Shown: positions 36,211 to 45,877 of the stretch, in pieces
How positions within the stretch are numbered: position 1 is the stretch's first letter
Layout: every line of letters starts with the position of its first letter
NCBI GenBank assembly: GCA_041725935.1
Contig: JBGRQD010000009.1
Location: 89,843 to 153,842 of the forward strand
DNA: 64,000 bases
Source of the DNA: Marivita sp041725935
GTDB taxonomy: Bacteria > Pseudomonadota > Alphaproteobacteria > Rhodobacterales > Rhodobacteraceae
Direction of reading: 5' to 3'
Notes under the pieces: model-generated
Seen by the model: the letters and a program-made list of their open reading frames with translations, nothing else
Databases searched by the model: none
What the model was told of the DNA's origin: nothing
Made by a program: the position numbers and the translations under genes

Positions 36211-38663
36211 TCTGCTGGCTCCGAAACAGTATCGGCGCGAGGCAGCAGGCTTTGCGGATCATAGGCCGGTTCGCCAAGCACGCGAGCTCCGCGGGGTTTA
36301 CCGTGGATGATCACGTCCAACGCGGTGCCGGGTGCCGCAGCGTAGGGCTTGATATAGGCAAAAGCCAAGATTTTGCCGACTGTGTGACCGTAGGCGACCG
36401 ACGCCGTCGAGCCAACAACCCGGCCATCCAGCGTCACCGCCTCGCCGCCATGTCCGTCGATATGGCCGTCGGGTTCGATTTCCAGATAGGCGCAGACCCA
36501 GGGCAAATCGGTGCTCAAGGTCTTGTCCTTGCCCAAATAATCTTTGTCCGTCCGGGCAAAGCGCAGAACATCTGCCTCGGCCAAGGTGACTTCGTTCGTC
36601 AATTCGCCCGCGCCTTTGAAGCCTTTCTCCATACGCATCACGTTCATGGCGAAGCTGCCGTAATCCGCGATGCCATACGCCTCGCCCACCTTCCAGAGCG
36701 CGCCATAGACGTCCGCCATCGCAGCGAATGGCATGTGTAATTCCCAGCCCAGCTCGCCCGCATACGACATGCGGAAGGCCCAGACACTGTGACCGGCGAC
36801 GGCGATTTCCCGGGCCGACAGCCAGCGGAAGGATGCATTGTCCAGTCTTGCATCCGTGCAGGCTGCAAGCACATCGCGGGATCTTGGCCCGTTGAGAGAC
36901 AGCGCGCCCCACGTGCTGGAAAGCGCCGTGACAGTCACGTCCTCGTCCGCCCGTTGTGCCTCAAGGTGATCCAGCAGACGTTGTTCAAAAAAGGCTGCGC
37001 AGACGAGGTAAAACTTGTCCTCGGCCATCCGCACAATCGTCGTTTCCAGTTCGATCCGACCACGGCGGTTGAGCATGTGCGTCAAGGTGATGCTCCCAAC
37101 TTTCTGTGGCATTCGGTTCGCCGTCAGCCGATCCAGCAGCGCATGGGCGCCCTGCCCTTCGACCAGCACCTTCGTAAAGGCCGTGACGTCCATGATGCCG
37201 ACACGCTCGCGCACGGCTTTGACCTCTTGTGCCACCATGTCGTCCACGGCCGTGCGCCGGAAAGAGTAATGATCCTGCTGCGCCACGCCGTCCCGTGCGA
37301 ACCAGCGCGGACGCTCGAAGCCGTAGACCTCTTCAAACACCGCACCCTTGGCTTTGAGCGTGGAGTAGAGCGGCGACGGCTTGATCGGTCGACCCGCAAG
37401 TCGATTGAAATGGGGAAAGGGGATTTCGTGGCGCAGGCAGTAATCCTCTTTGGCCTTGATGACCTGCCAGTCTTTGTGGGAATAGCTGCCAAACCGGCGC
37501 GGGTCATAGTCGCGCATCGAGATATCCGCCGCGCCATGCACCATCCAGCGCGCCAGTTCGCGGGTCAGCCCCGGACCCCAGCCGATCCCGATCTGGGTGC
37601 CGCAACAACACCAGTAGTTTTTGACGCCCGGCGCAGGACCGATCAACGGGTTGCCATCAGGCGGATGCGAAATCGCGCCGTGGACGTCGCGGCTGATGCC
37701 CAGTTCGGCGAAAATCGGCATCCGGTTGAGCGATTCCTCCAGCCACGGCATGACGCGATCATAATCTGCCGCAAACAACTCGTTCTCGGCCTCCCAAGGG
37801 CAGTGATCCTCCCAGACAGTGTTGGGATTGGCCTTTTCGTAGATGCCGATCAGGCCCTTCTTCTGCTCCATGCGAATGTAGCCCGAAACCTTGCGGTCAT
37901 CGCGAATGACCGGCAATTCACGCTCCAGATCGCGGAACTCCGGCACCTCTTCGGTGACGAAATAGTGGTGCGTCATCGACGTCATCGGCAGTTGCAGGCC
38001 GGACCATTCGCCCATCTGCCGGGCATAAGTGCCACCCGCGTTGACCACATGTTCGCAGGTTATCGTGCCCTGTTCGGTTTCGACCACCCATTCGCCGTAG
38101 GCTGCCTGCGTAATGTTCGTCGCGCGGCAGCGACGAATGATCCGCGCACCCTTGGCCCGCGCACCCGCCGCCATCGCCATGGTCACGTTGGTCGGATCGA
38201 CATGCCCATCGTCGGGCGTGTGCAGCGCACCAAGCACGCCTTCAAGGTTATAGAACGGGTGTAGTTCCGCCACTCGGTCCGGCCCAACCAAATCGATGTT
38301 GAACCCCAGTGACCGTCCGACTGATAACGTGTGACGCAGCCAGTCCATCTCATCCTCGGTATAGGCCAGACGGAACGACCCGCAGCCATGCCATGTCACG
38401 GCTTGCCCTGTCTCCGCCTCCAGCCCGCCGGAATAGAGCCCGATGTTGTAATCCACACATTTCCCCAAACCGAAACTGCTGGTGGAGTGCGTGATCTGCC
38501 CCGCCGCATGCCACGTGGACCCAGAGGTCAGCTCTGCCTTTTCCAGCAGAACCACCTCCGGCCCCCAGCCTTCATGTGCGAGGTGATAGGCAAGTCCGAC
38601 CCCCATCACACCACCGCCAACGATGACCACGCGGGCGTGGCTGGGAAACTGCTTGTCCGACAT
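36207..38663 (-). CDS. FAD-dependent oxidoreductase with GcvT domain (dimethylglycine/sarcosine dehydrogenase-like)
   Basis: An 818-residue two-part enzyme. The N-terminal DAO domain has the FAD-binding VVIVGGGVMGVGLAYHLA and STWHAAGQITHST, the flavin-attachment type region in this family. The C-terminal half from about residue 430 is a folate-binding GcvT domain with WELHMPFAAMADVYGALW. Such enzymes oxidise N-methyl groups and pass the one-carbon unit to tetrahydrofolate. It is the first gene of the minus-strand operon, divergent from an RpiR regulator with 62 bases between the starts. Confidence 0.88.
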   Translation of the reverse strand: MSDKQFPSHARVVIVGGGVMGVGLAYHLAHEGWGPEVVLLEKAELTSGSTWHAAGQITHSTSSFGLGKCVDYNIGLYSGGLEAETGQAVTWHGCGSFRLAYTEDEMDWLRHTLSVGRSLGFNIDLVGPDRVAELHPFYNLEGVLGALHTPDDGHVDPTNVTMAMAAGARAKGARIIRRCRATNITQAAYGEWVVETEQGTITCEHVVNAGGTYARQMGEWSGLQLPMTSMTHHYFVTEEVPEFRDLERELPVIRDDRKVSGYIRMEQKKGLIGIYEKANPNTVWEDHCPWEAENELFAADYDRVMPWLEESLNRMPIFAELGISRDVHGAISHPPDGNPLIGPAPGVKNYWCCCGTQIGIGWGPGLTRELARWMVHGAADISMRDYDPRRFGSYSHKDWQVIKAKEDYCLRHEIPFPHFNRLAGRPIKPSPLYSTLKAKGAVFEEVYGFERPRWFARDGVAQQDHYSFRRTAVDDMVAQEVKAVRERVGIMDVTAFTKVLVEGQGAHALLDRLTANRMPQKVGSITLTHMLNRRGRIELETTIVRMAEDKFYLVCAAFFEQRLLDHLEAQRADEDVTVTALSSTWGALSLNGPRSRDVLAACTDARLDNASFRWLSAREIAVAGHSVWAFRMSYAGELGWELHMPFAAMADVYGALWKVGEAYGIADYGSFAMNVMRMEKGFKGAGELTNEVTLAEADVLRFARTDKDYLGKDKTLSTDLPWVCAYLEIEPDGHIDGHGGEAVTLDGRVVGSTASVAYGHTVGKILAFAYIKPYAAAPGTALDVIIHGKPRGARVLGEPAYDPQSLLPRADTVSEPAE

Positions 38664-38725
38664 TGTCGCTTCCTTTGTTCGGGAGTCGCAAAACTTGTGG
38701 ACAGGCTAAGCGTACGTGTGTACCA

Positions 38726-39622
38726 ATGTCAATCATGAATGGCACAAATGTATCACATCACGTTCTTGAACGCCTCACCGAAGAGTGGGACGCACTGACG
38801 CCCGAAGCGCAGAAAGCCGCGCGCTACGTGCTGGAAAACCCTAATGACGTCGGCGTTTCGACGGTGCGCGAGATTGCCGAGGCAGCCAACGTCAAACCCA
38901 ACACCTTCGTCCGCATGGCCCGGCAGGTGGGCTTCGAGGGCTACGAGGATTTCCGCGCGCCGTTCCGCGAGGCGATCCGCAAGGGCGCTGTCAGCTTTCC
39001 CGACCGGGCGCGCTGGTTGCAGGACATCCGCAAGTCGGGCGATCTGGGCGGTCTTTACGCCGACATGGTCGAAGGGGCGATCCGCAACCTCGAAGAGACC
39101 TTCGCTGGCATCGACGCCGAGTCTTTGAAATCCGCAGCAGAGGCGATCTGGGCCAGCCGACAGGTCTTTACACTGGGCGTTGGGGTGAACAACGCGAACG
39201 CGCGCAACTTCACCTATCTTGCCTCCACCGGCATGGTTCAGTTTCACGCCATTCCGCGCTCCGGCTCCACGCCAACGGACGACCTGGCCTGGGCGGACAA
39301 GCGCGACGTGCTGATCGCAATGTCCATGCGCCCCTATCGCAGTGAAGTGGTGGCCGCCATCGAGGTGGCCCGCGAGCAGGGCATGACCATCATCGGCCTG
39401 AGCGGCAGCCCCGCCAGTCCGATCATCCGAGCCGCCGATCACGGCTTTGTCGTCGCCGTGGACACACCGCAATTCTTTCCTTCGTCGGTCTCGACCATCG
39501 CGCTTTTGGAAACCTTGCTGAGTTTCGTGATCGCAGTCGCGTCAGAAGAGATCGTGGAGCGGGTCGAGACATTTCACCGCCGCCGCCATCAGCTTGGCAT
39601 CTACATGGAGGAGCCGGAATGA
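38726..39622 (+). CDS. MurR/RpiR family transcriptional regulator
   Basis: Regulator of about 298 residues. The N-terminal helix-turn-helix (VSTVREIAEAANVKPNTFVRMARQVGF) is followed by a SIS sugar/phosphate-type domain (QVFTLGVGVNNANARNF ... RDVLIAMSMRPYRSEV). The start could be 38726 or 38735; an upstream start at 38663 would overlap the divergent gene. It lies between the two arms of the cluster and overlaps the Rieske gene by ATGA, so it probably controls both arms. Ligand unknown; SIS domains often bind phosphorylated ligands but not always. Confidence 0.88.
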   Translation: MSIMNGTNVSHHVLERLTEEWDALTPEAQKAARYVLENPNDVGVSTVREIAEAANVKPNTFVRMARQVGFEGYEDFRAPFREAIRKGAVSFPDRARWLQDIRKSGDLGGLYADMVEGAIRNLEETFAGIDAESLKSAAEAIWASRQVFTLGVGVNNANARNFTYLASTGMVQFHAIPRSGSTPTDDLAWADKRDVLIAMSMRPYRSEVVAAIEVAREQGMTIIGLSGSPASPIIRAADHGFVVAVDTPQFFPSSVSTIALLETLLSFVIAVASEEIVERVETFHRRRHQLGIYMEEPE

Positions 39623-40707
39623 AGGATGAACCAGGTCCCGTCCGATCGCTGGACGCGCGTTATTACACCGACCCAAAAGTTTTCGAGGCCGAAAAGGCCG
39701 GTCTGCTTGCGCGAACCTGGCAATTCGCCTGCCACGCCAGCCAATTGGAAAATCCCGGCGACTACGTGGCCTTTGACCTGGGTGATGAAAGCCTGTTCTC
39801 GATACGTGGCCGCGATGGCGAAATTCGCACCTTCTATAACGTCTGCCAACATCGCGCGCACCAACTTGTCAGCGGGATCGGCAGCACGCGCGTGGTTGTC
39901 TGCCCCTATCACGCATGGACCTATGAGCTGACCGGAAAACTGCGCGCCGCACCGAACGCCAAATCAGTTCCCGGTTTCGATGCATCGAAAATTTGCCTGA
40001 CGGAAGTGCGAACCGAGATCTTCCTTGACTTCGTTTTCGTCAACCTCGACGCGCAAGCTGATCCGATGGACACGTGGTTCCCCGATGCGCGGGGCGAACT
40101 GGAAGATTTCGTTCCCAATTGGGCCGATCTGAAACCGCTGGAATGGATAGAGATCCGCGAGACCTGCAACTGGAAGATCTCAGTCGAGAACTACTCGGAA
40201 TGCTACCACTGCACCCTGAATCACCCGACCTTTGCCACCGGCGTGATCCGGCCGGAAACCTACGATATCCAGCCGCATGGCTTTTGCCTGCGGCATACGA
40301 CCGAGACCGCCTCGCTGGAGCAGATGACCTATGATATCGACAGCGGGTTCGCCAACAACGACAAGTATTCCAGTTGGTTCCTCTGGCCTATGTTCAGCTT
40401 TCAGGTCTATCCCGGCAATCTGCTGAACACATATCATTGGCGTGCGATTGATGCGGAGCACGTGGTCGTCTGGCGCGGCTGGTATTCGGTCGGGGGCTAC
40501 GACAATGAAACCGTTCGCCGCATGGCCCAACAGGATCGCGCCACGACGGTCGAGGAAGACATCCATCTGGTCGAAAGCGTACAGCGCGGGTTGAAATCGC
40601 GCGGTTACGTGCCTGGGCCGCTGGTCGTCGATCCCGCCTGCGGGGTCAATTCGGAACACTCCGTCATGCACCTTCAACGCTGGATGCGGGAGGCTGTGGA
40701 TGGCTGA
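39619..40707 (+). CDS. Rieske-type ring-hydroxylating oxygenase, alpha subunit
   Basis: Oxygenase of 362 residues. The Rieske [2Fe-2S] ligands are Cys76, His78, Cys95 and His98 (CQHRAH and CPYH). The mononuclear iron site is in ENYSECYHCTLNHPTF. The sequence matches the group that acts on quaternary and tertiary amines (glycine-betaine, carnitine or stachydrine demethylases) better than true aromatic dioxygenases, judging from the ECYHC motif and the operon. No reductase partner is encoded next to it. It overlaps rpiR upstream and the aldehyde dehydrogenase downstream. Confidence 0.88.
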   Translation: MKDEPGPVRSLDARYYTDPKVFEAEKAGLLARTWQFACHASQLENPGDYVAFDLGDESLFSIRGRDGEIRTFYNVCQHRAHQLVSGIGSTRVVVCPYHAWTYELTGKLRAAPNAKSVPGFDASKICLTEVRTEIFLDFVFVNLDAQADPMDTWFPDARGELEDFVPNWADLKPLEWIEIRETCNWKISVENYSECYHCTLNHPTFATGVIRPETYDIQPHGFCLRHTTETASLEQMTYDIDSGFANNDKYSSWFLWPMFSFQVYPGNLLNTYHWRAIDAEHVVVWRGWYSVGGYDNETVRRMAQQDRATTVEEDIHLVESVQRGLKSRGYVPGPLVVDPACGVNSEHSVMHLQRWMREAVDG

Positions 40708-42154
40708 CGTGCAACCCTACTGGCAGAATTACATCGACGGCGCCTGGGTCGATGGCGGCGCGGGTCGAATCGACGTGATCGATCCGGCAACCGGCGAACA
40801 CATCGCGGAACATGCCCTTGCCGATGCCGGCGATGTGGACCGCGCCGTTAGGGCCGCGCGCAGAGTTCATCTGTCAGGCGTCTTGATGGCCATGCGCCCG
40901 ATTGAGCGGGGCCGCATGGTGCAGGCGATGGGGCGTTACCTTCTTGACCATAAGGATGAAATCGCGCGGATCCTGACGCTCGAACAGGGCAAGCCGCTTT
41001 GGGAAAGTCATATCGAGGTCGAGGGGGCAGCCCTTTATTTCGAGTATTACGGAAACCAGGCCAGCACGGTCGAAGGCCGCTCGATCCCCCTTGGGTCTGG
41101 ATATATGGACTGGACGGAATACGAACCGTTCGGTGTTTCGGCCCAGATCATCCCCTGGAACTACCCGGTGGAGATGGCGGCGCGCTCACTTTCGGCAGCG
41201 CTGGCCACGGGGAATGCCTGCGTGATCAAATCGCCCGAGATGACACCCCTCACCAATGCGTGGCTTGCCAAGGCGGCAGAGGCAGCAGGGTTCCCACCCG
41301 GAGCGGTGAATGTGCTCTGCGGACTGGGGAGCGATGCGGGTGCGGCACTGGCGGCGCACCGCGAGGTGAATCAGATCGTGTTCACGGGTTCCGTGCCAAC
41401 CGGCATTGCGATTGCGACGGCAGCAGCACAAAACATTGTGCCCTGCGTTCTGGAACTGGGCGGCAAGTCGGCGGCCATTGTGCATGACGACGCTGATCTG
41501 GATGAATTCGAGAGCGATATCCGCTGGGGCATCTACTTCAACGCAGGGCAAGTCTGTTCTGCCATGTCCCGCGTGATCGTCCACGAAAGCCGCCATGACG
41601 AAGTGGTCGAGCGGGCCGCGAAGGTCGCAAAATCCCTTTCGGTCGGGCCCGGGATCGAGCGAAACGAGTTTGGCGCAAACATGGGCGCCATGGTCAGCGA
41701 CGCCCAGCGAGACCGCGCGCTTGGCATGATCATGCGCGCCGAGGAGCAGGGCGCAAAGGTCGCTGCGGGTGGACGAAAGCTCAACCGCCCCGGCGCATTC
41801 CTCGAACCCACGGTTCTGGCGGGCGTAACACCGGACATGGACATCGCGCGCCAAGAGGTCTTCGGCCCTGTCCTGTCAGTCCTGTCCTTCCAAGACGATG
41901 CGCAGGCCATCGAAATCGCCAATAGCACCGATTACGGGCTGGTGGCGGGCGTCTTCACATCTGACCTTGATCGCGCCACCCGTGCCGCGCGGCACCTCCG
42001 CGCCGGTCAGGTTTTTGTCAACGAGTGGTATGCGGGTGGCGTCGAAACGCCGTTTGGCGGTTACGGAAAATCCGGCTATGGCCGCGAAAAGGGCCGTGAG
42101 GCGCTTTGGAACTACGTGCAAACCAAGAATATCGCGATCCGGCTGAAAGGATAA
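40700..42154 (+). CDS. Aldehyde dehydrogenase
   Basis: NAD(P)-dependent enzyme of 484 residues. It has the NAD-binding WNYPVEMAARSLSAALATGN region, catalytic Glu in LELGGKSAAIV and the nucleophile Cys286 in GQVCSAMSRV. Closest in style to betaine-aldehyde and succinate-semialdehyde type enzymes. It overlaps the Rieske gene by 8 bases. It may oxidise formaldehyde-derived or amino-acid-derived semialdehyde from the cluster. Confidence 0.9.
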   Translation: MADVQPYWQNYIDGAWVDGGAGRIDVIDPATGEHIAEHALADAGDVDRAVRAARRVHLSGVLMAMRPIERGRMVQAMGRYLLDHKDEIARILTLEQGKPLWESHIEVEGAALYFEYYGNQASTVEGRSIPLGSGYMDWTEYEPFGVSAQIIPWNYPVEMAARSLSAALATGNACVIKSPEMTPLTNAWLAKAAEAAGFPPGAVNVLCGLGSDAGAALAAHREVNQIVFTGSVPTGIAIATAAAQNIVPCVLELGGKSAAIVHDDADLDEFESDIRWGIYFNAGQVCSAMSRVIVHESRHDEVVERAAKVAKSLSVGPGIERNEFGANMGAMVSDAQRDRALGMIMRAEEQGAKVAAGGRKLNRPGAFLEPTVLAGVTPDMDIARQEVFGPVLSVLSFQDDAQAIEIANSTDYGLVAGVFTSDLDRATRAARHLRAGQVFVNEWYAGGVETPFGGYGKSGYGREKGREALWNYVQTKNIAIRLKG

Positions 42155-42158
42155 CCCC

Positions 42159-42539
42159 ATGAGCGCATTCGACGAAGATCTGTTCCTGAAAGGGCTGGAG
42201 CAACGCAAAGCCACGCTCGGTGCGGAATATGTTGAAAAGAACCTCGCGGCCGCTGATGACTTCTCCCGCCCTTTCCAGGAGGCGATGACGGCATGGTGCT
42301 GGGGCTTTGGCTGGGGCGATGATGCGATCGACCCCAAGACACGCTCGATGATGAACCTGTCCATGATCGGCGCGCTTGGCAAAATGCACGAATGGGAAAC
42401 CCATTGCCGCGGAGCGCTTAACAACGGCGTCACTCAAGATGAAATCCGGGCGATCATCCACGTGATCGGCATTTACTGTGGCGTGCCGCAGGCGCTGGAA
42501 TGTTTCCGCGTGGCTCGGCGGGTTTTGGACGAGGGCTGA
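42159..42539 (+). CDS. Carboxymuconolactone decarboxylase family protein
   Basis: A 126-residue CMD-family protein beginning MSAFDEDLFLKGLEQRKATLG, with the conserved MNLSMIGALGKMHEWETHCRGAL and GVPQALECFRVAR. The usual peroxidatic CxxC of the AhpD subgroup is absent; instead there are single cysteines. It starts 5 bases after the aldehyde dehydrogenase. Its reaction in the pathway is unclear; in other clusters such proteins act as lactone decarboxylases or auxiliary proteins. Confidence 0.85.
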   Translation: MSAFDEDLFLKGLEQRKATLGAEYVEKNLAAADDFSRPFQEAMTAWCWGFGWGDDAIDPKTRSMMNLSMIGALGKMHEWETHCRGALNNGVTQDEIRAIIHVIGIYCGVPQALECFRVARRVLDEG

Positions 42540-42979
42540 CGCGAGCCATTACTGGCCGAGCACGCGAAGGCGCGAACGCTCTCTCGCACCATCAGGTTGA
42601 TCGCAGCTTGTCGCTGATCACAACGTCACAGCCCCGCTGCTGACGGCCCAGAGCCGCCGCTTGCCAAAAAGGTCTGGCGCTGCACCGCAACTTCACCGCC
42701 CAATCCGGACATTCATGTATCGCGCATGATTTTGGAGACCACACGATAGCCATTGCCGACCTAAGGGTTTTGTGCGCACCTTGAAGGAACTCTGCTGTGT
42801 CTCGCTGCGTTAATAGTCTTAACGACTGTGACGTAAGCGTAGCGGCCAAATAAGAGAATGATCTTTGTGCTGCTGCTTCGGCAACAAGCAAATCCTCGAT
42901 TGCGCAGCCTCTTGCGTCACTCAAAGACAAGCGCCCGAACGACATAGACAGACCCGAAACTCCGCGACAACTGGGTACC
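42540..42979. other. Intergenic region, no gene seen
   Basis: About 440 bases without a convincing coding frame. It contains mixed short frames only, and part of the region around 42610-42720 resembles decayed coding sequence. It separates the Rieske operon from the kinase pair and probably holds the promoter of the latter. Confidence 0.5.
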
Positions 42980-43513
42980 ATGATGCAGACAGAACTTCCG
43001 ACCCCGCAGCCCAATTCGGGTTTAGGCAAAGATGTATTCATGCGATCCGTTATCCGCGAACTCACGGGGATTCTACAGGACACGGTGGGCGAAAAAGAAG
43101 CTGCGGCCTATGTAAATCATGTCGGGACGATGTTGGCTGGCGCTCTCAACGCGGAGTATCGCCGTGGCTTCGAGACCCCTCGCCTTAACGTACAACAAGT
43201 CGCCGCGGCACTCGTTCACCTCAAAGCCCGGATCGACGGGGGCTTCTCGATCCAGAGCCTCGACAAAAAGGCGATTGTGCTTGTGAACAACGCCTGCCCA
43301 TTTGGAGATAAGGTTCTCGACCGCCCGGCGCTGTGTCGCATGACAGCGAATGTTTTCGGGCGTATCGCCGCTGAAAACCTCGGATATGCCCGCGTTCGGA
43401 TCGATGAAGCGATCGCTCGCGGGGACGCTCGCTGTCTGGTCATCGTCGGACTAGACGAGGCCGCAGGTGCCGCCGGGGACGACGAGACCGAATTTTTCAA
43501 GTCAGAAAGCTGA
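42980..43513 (+). CDS. Methanogen-output-domain type protein paired with kinase
   Basis: A 177-residue soluble protein. The region with LDKKAIVLVNNACPFGDKVL and RPALCRMTANVFGRIAAENL matches the small sensory domain called methanogen output domain 1. The CPFG and CRMT cysteines could bind a ligand or cofactor. An alternative start at 42983 is one codon later. It ends 8 bases before a hybrid histidine kinase on the same strand, so it is likely an input or output partner of that kinase. The link to signalling is inferred from context. Confidence 0.7.
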   Translation: MMQTELPTPQPNSGLGKDVFMRSVIRELTGILQDTVGEKEAAAYVNHVGTMLAGALNAEYRRGFETPRLNVQQVAAALVHLKARIDGGFSIQSLDKKAIVLVNNACPFGDKVLDRPALCRMTANVFGRIAAENLGYARVRIDEAIARGDARCLVIVGLDEAAGAAGDDETEFFKSES

Positions 43514-43520
43514 AACCACT

Positions 43521-45596
43521 ATGCCGGCACGAGCGCGACTGAGTGTATCGGATTATGCCGCTTTTTCAGGCGATGCCCTTCTGATCCTCGACCCGACGAG
43601 CGGCCAAGTGGAATTCGCAAGCGACGCCGCACAGGATTTGCTGGAGTGTCATGAGCCCACGTCGTCTAAAACTCTTTTGATCGAGGACGTTTTTGACCCG
43701 AAAGACGGGCGCCTGCAGCGTTTTCTCAATGCCGCGACGTCCACCACGCAAACGATGCCAGTCGGGTTGAGGCGACACGTCGACCAATCCTACATCATCG
43801 TACGAGGCCGCCGGCTGCGCTCTGTAGACGGGGAAGTCCGCATTTTGCTGCGGCTTGAGGCGAACAGCAAGCTGTCCCGCCGGTTCCGCATACTCGCCGA
43901 AGGGATACAGGCCGCACAAGCCGAAATCGCGGCTCGCAAGGAAGCTGAGAACCAGCTCGCGAAGCAAAGTGTTATTGTCCAGAATACACTCGCCTACGTA
44001 CGGCAGCTTGCAGAAATCGATACGAGCAAGGACGTGTATCTTCTTGGCGCGCTCGAAACACTCGTGGCGGCCTGCGGATGCCATGGAGGTGCAATCCTTG
44101 GTCCGATATCTGGTTCCATGCAGATCATCGAGGCTCACGGTGACCTCCGCAAAGCGCTTACTTCAAAGGCCTCGGGCGAGATCGTCGGGGGTGATGCGGT
44201 CGTAAACATCAACGCCGACCCGGAAAGGGATATCATCGAGCCTGCGCGGGCTGCGCTTGCGGCGCGCACGGACTGCCCCGGCGATACCGAAGGTTGGCTG
44301 TGCTATCCACTGACCGAAAGCGGCAACCCCATGGCCGTGCTCATCCTGTCGCATGGCACGGCCGAAGCGCCCGGGGAGCATACAATGCGACAGCTCGAAA
44401 TCCTATGCCAGACGCTCGGCACGCTCATGGTTCGGGCACGGGCCGAGGGAAAATATCGGCACGCTGCGCGCTTGCATGCGATCGGAGAACTCACAGGCGG
44501 AGTCGCTCACGATTTCAACAATATCCTCGCCATCATCCTTGGGAATGCCGAGCTTCTGCAAGAGTTATTGTTCGATAGTCCGGATGCCGAGGAGCTTGCA
44601 GACGAAATCGCCGAGGCCGCCCAACGTGGCGCAACGTTGACCTCGCAACTATTGGCCTTTGCTCGAAAGCAGCCTCTAAACCCCAAAGTCATGCGGGTAG
44701 ATGCCATCGTCCGCGATATAGACCCGCTCTTGAGACGTATCATAGATGCGGACATCGCGATCGAACGCGTCGGGTGCGCTGGCCTCTGGTATACCCGGGT
44801 CGACCACAACCAATTGGAAAATGCGTTGCTGAACCTTGTCGTCAACGCGAGAGATGCCATGCCCGGCGGCGGCAAGATCACGATCGAGACTGCCAATATG
44901 CATCTTGACCGACACTACACCGCGCGCCAGTCAGAGCTGACACCCGGTCAATACGTCATGCTCGCTGTATCCGATACCGGCCATGGCATGAGCCCCGACA
45001 TCATGCGGGAGGCCTTCGACCCGTTCTTCACCACCAAGGACGTCGGACAAGGCAGCGGTCTTGGACTGAGCATGGTCTTCGGATTTGCCAAGCAATCCGG
45101 CGGCCACGTCATGCTTTACTCCGAGCCCGGCCTTGGAACGACCGTCAAGCTGTATTTTCCGCGGCATCATGCGAAGGTCGACGGAAGGTCTACAGCCCAA
45201 ATCGTGGAAAAACTGGCACCGAAGGGGTCGGGCCGTATCCTTCTGGTCGAGGATGATCCGGCCCTGCTGCGTTATGCTGAACGGACCTTGCGAAGCCTCG
45301 GCTACGATGTTCACTCAGCGCTGAATGGAGACGAGGCCAAATCAATCGCAGATGTGGAACAGTTTGATTTGTTGCTCACGGACGTGGTTCTGCCCGGCAA
45401 ACTCAACGGCGCGCAATTGGCTGATCAATTGAGTCGCGACAATCCTCCGCTCAAGGTCATCTTCATGTCCGGCTACACCAAAAACGCCATCGTTCATAAC
45501 GGGCACATCGATCCCGGCGTAGAGCTTTTGATGAAACCCTTTACAAAGGCCGATCTGGCTGAACGACTGAAAGCTGTCCTGAACGGAGACCGATAA
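43521..45596 (+). CDS. Hybrid sensor histidine kinase with C-terminal receiver
   Basis: A 691-residue soluble protein. An N-terminal PAS-like domain (DALLILDPTSGQVEFASDA) is followed by a coiled-coil stretch and a GAF-like domain. The HisKA motif is HAIGELTGGVAHDFNNILAI. The ATPase has NLVVNARDAMPGGG, DTGHGMSP and GSGLGLSMVFG. The C-terminal receiver has ILLVEDDP, Asp in LLTDVVLPG and Lys in LMKPFTKADL. No membrane helices are seen, so sensing is cytoplasmic. It is co-transcribed with the methanogen-output-domain protein. Confidence 0.9.
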   Translation: MPARARLSVSDYAAFSGDALLILDPTSGQVEFASDAAQDLLECHEPTSSKTLLIEDVFDPKDGRLQRFLNAATSTTQTMPVGLRRHVDQSYIIVRGRRLRSVDGEVRILLRLEANSKLSRRFRILAEGIQAAQAEIAARKEAENQLAKQSVIVQNTLAYVRQLAEIDTSKDVYLLGALETLVAACGCHGGAILGPISGSMQIIEAHGDLRKALTSKASGEIVGGDAVVNINADPERDIIEPARAALAARTDCPGDTEGWLCYPLTESGNPMAVLILSHGTAEAPGEHTMRQLEILCQTLGTLMVRARAEGKYRHAARLHAIGELTGGVAHDFNNILAIILGNAELLQELLFDSPDAEELADEIAEAAQRGATLTSQLLAFARKQPLNPKVMRVDAIVRDIDPLLRRIIDADIAIERVGCAGLWYTRVDHNQLENALLNLVVNARDAMPGGGKITIETANMHLDRHYTARQSELTPGQYVMLAVSDTGHGMSPDIMREAFDPFFTTKDVGQGSGLGLSMVFGFAKQSGGHVMLYSEPGLGTTVKLYFPRHHAKVDGRSTAQIVEKLAPKGSGRILLVEDDPALLRYAERTLRSLGYDVHSALNGDEAKSIADVEQFDLLLTDVVLPGKLNGAQLADQLSRDNPPLKVIFMSGYTKNAIVHNGHIDPGVELLMKPFTKADLAERLKAVLNGDR

Positions 45597-45877
45597 GAGT
45601 TCACTGCGGTTGGCTTCGCTCGGTGATCAACACGAAACCTGCACCCCATGATCAAAACGCCGACACACAGCGCTCGGCTGGAAAAGCCCCGTCGCGTTCG
45701 AACAGAACGTGGCTTAAACGAACACCTGAGGCGGCACTAGACCGCGACATTTCCAGTGTGCATGAAAACGCCAAGGCGTGAATGCTTATGCCTCATCGGC
45801 AATATTATCGTCCGACATTGATATTAGGTTTTGAGTTGATATTTTTCAACATTTTTTCAAATACTTAACTTAAATCA

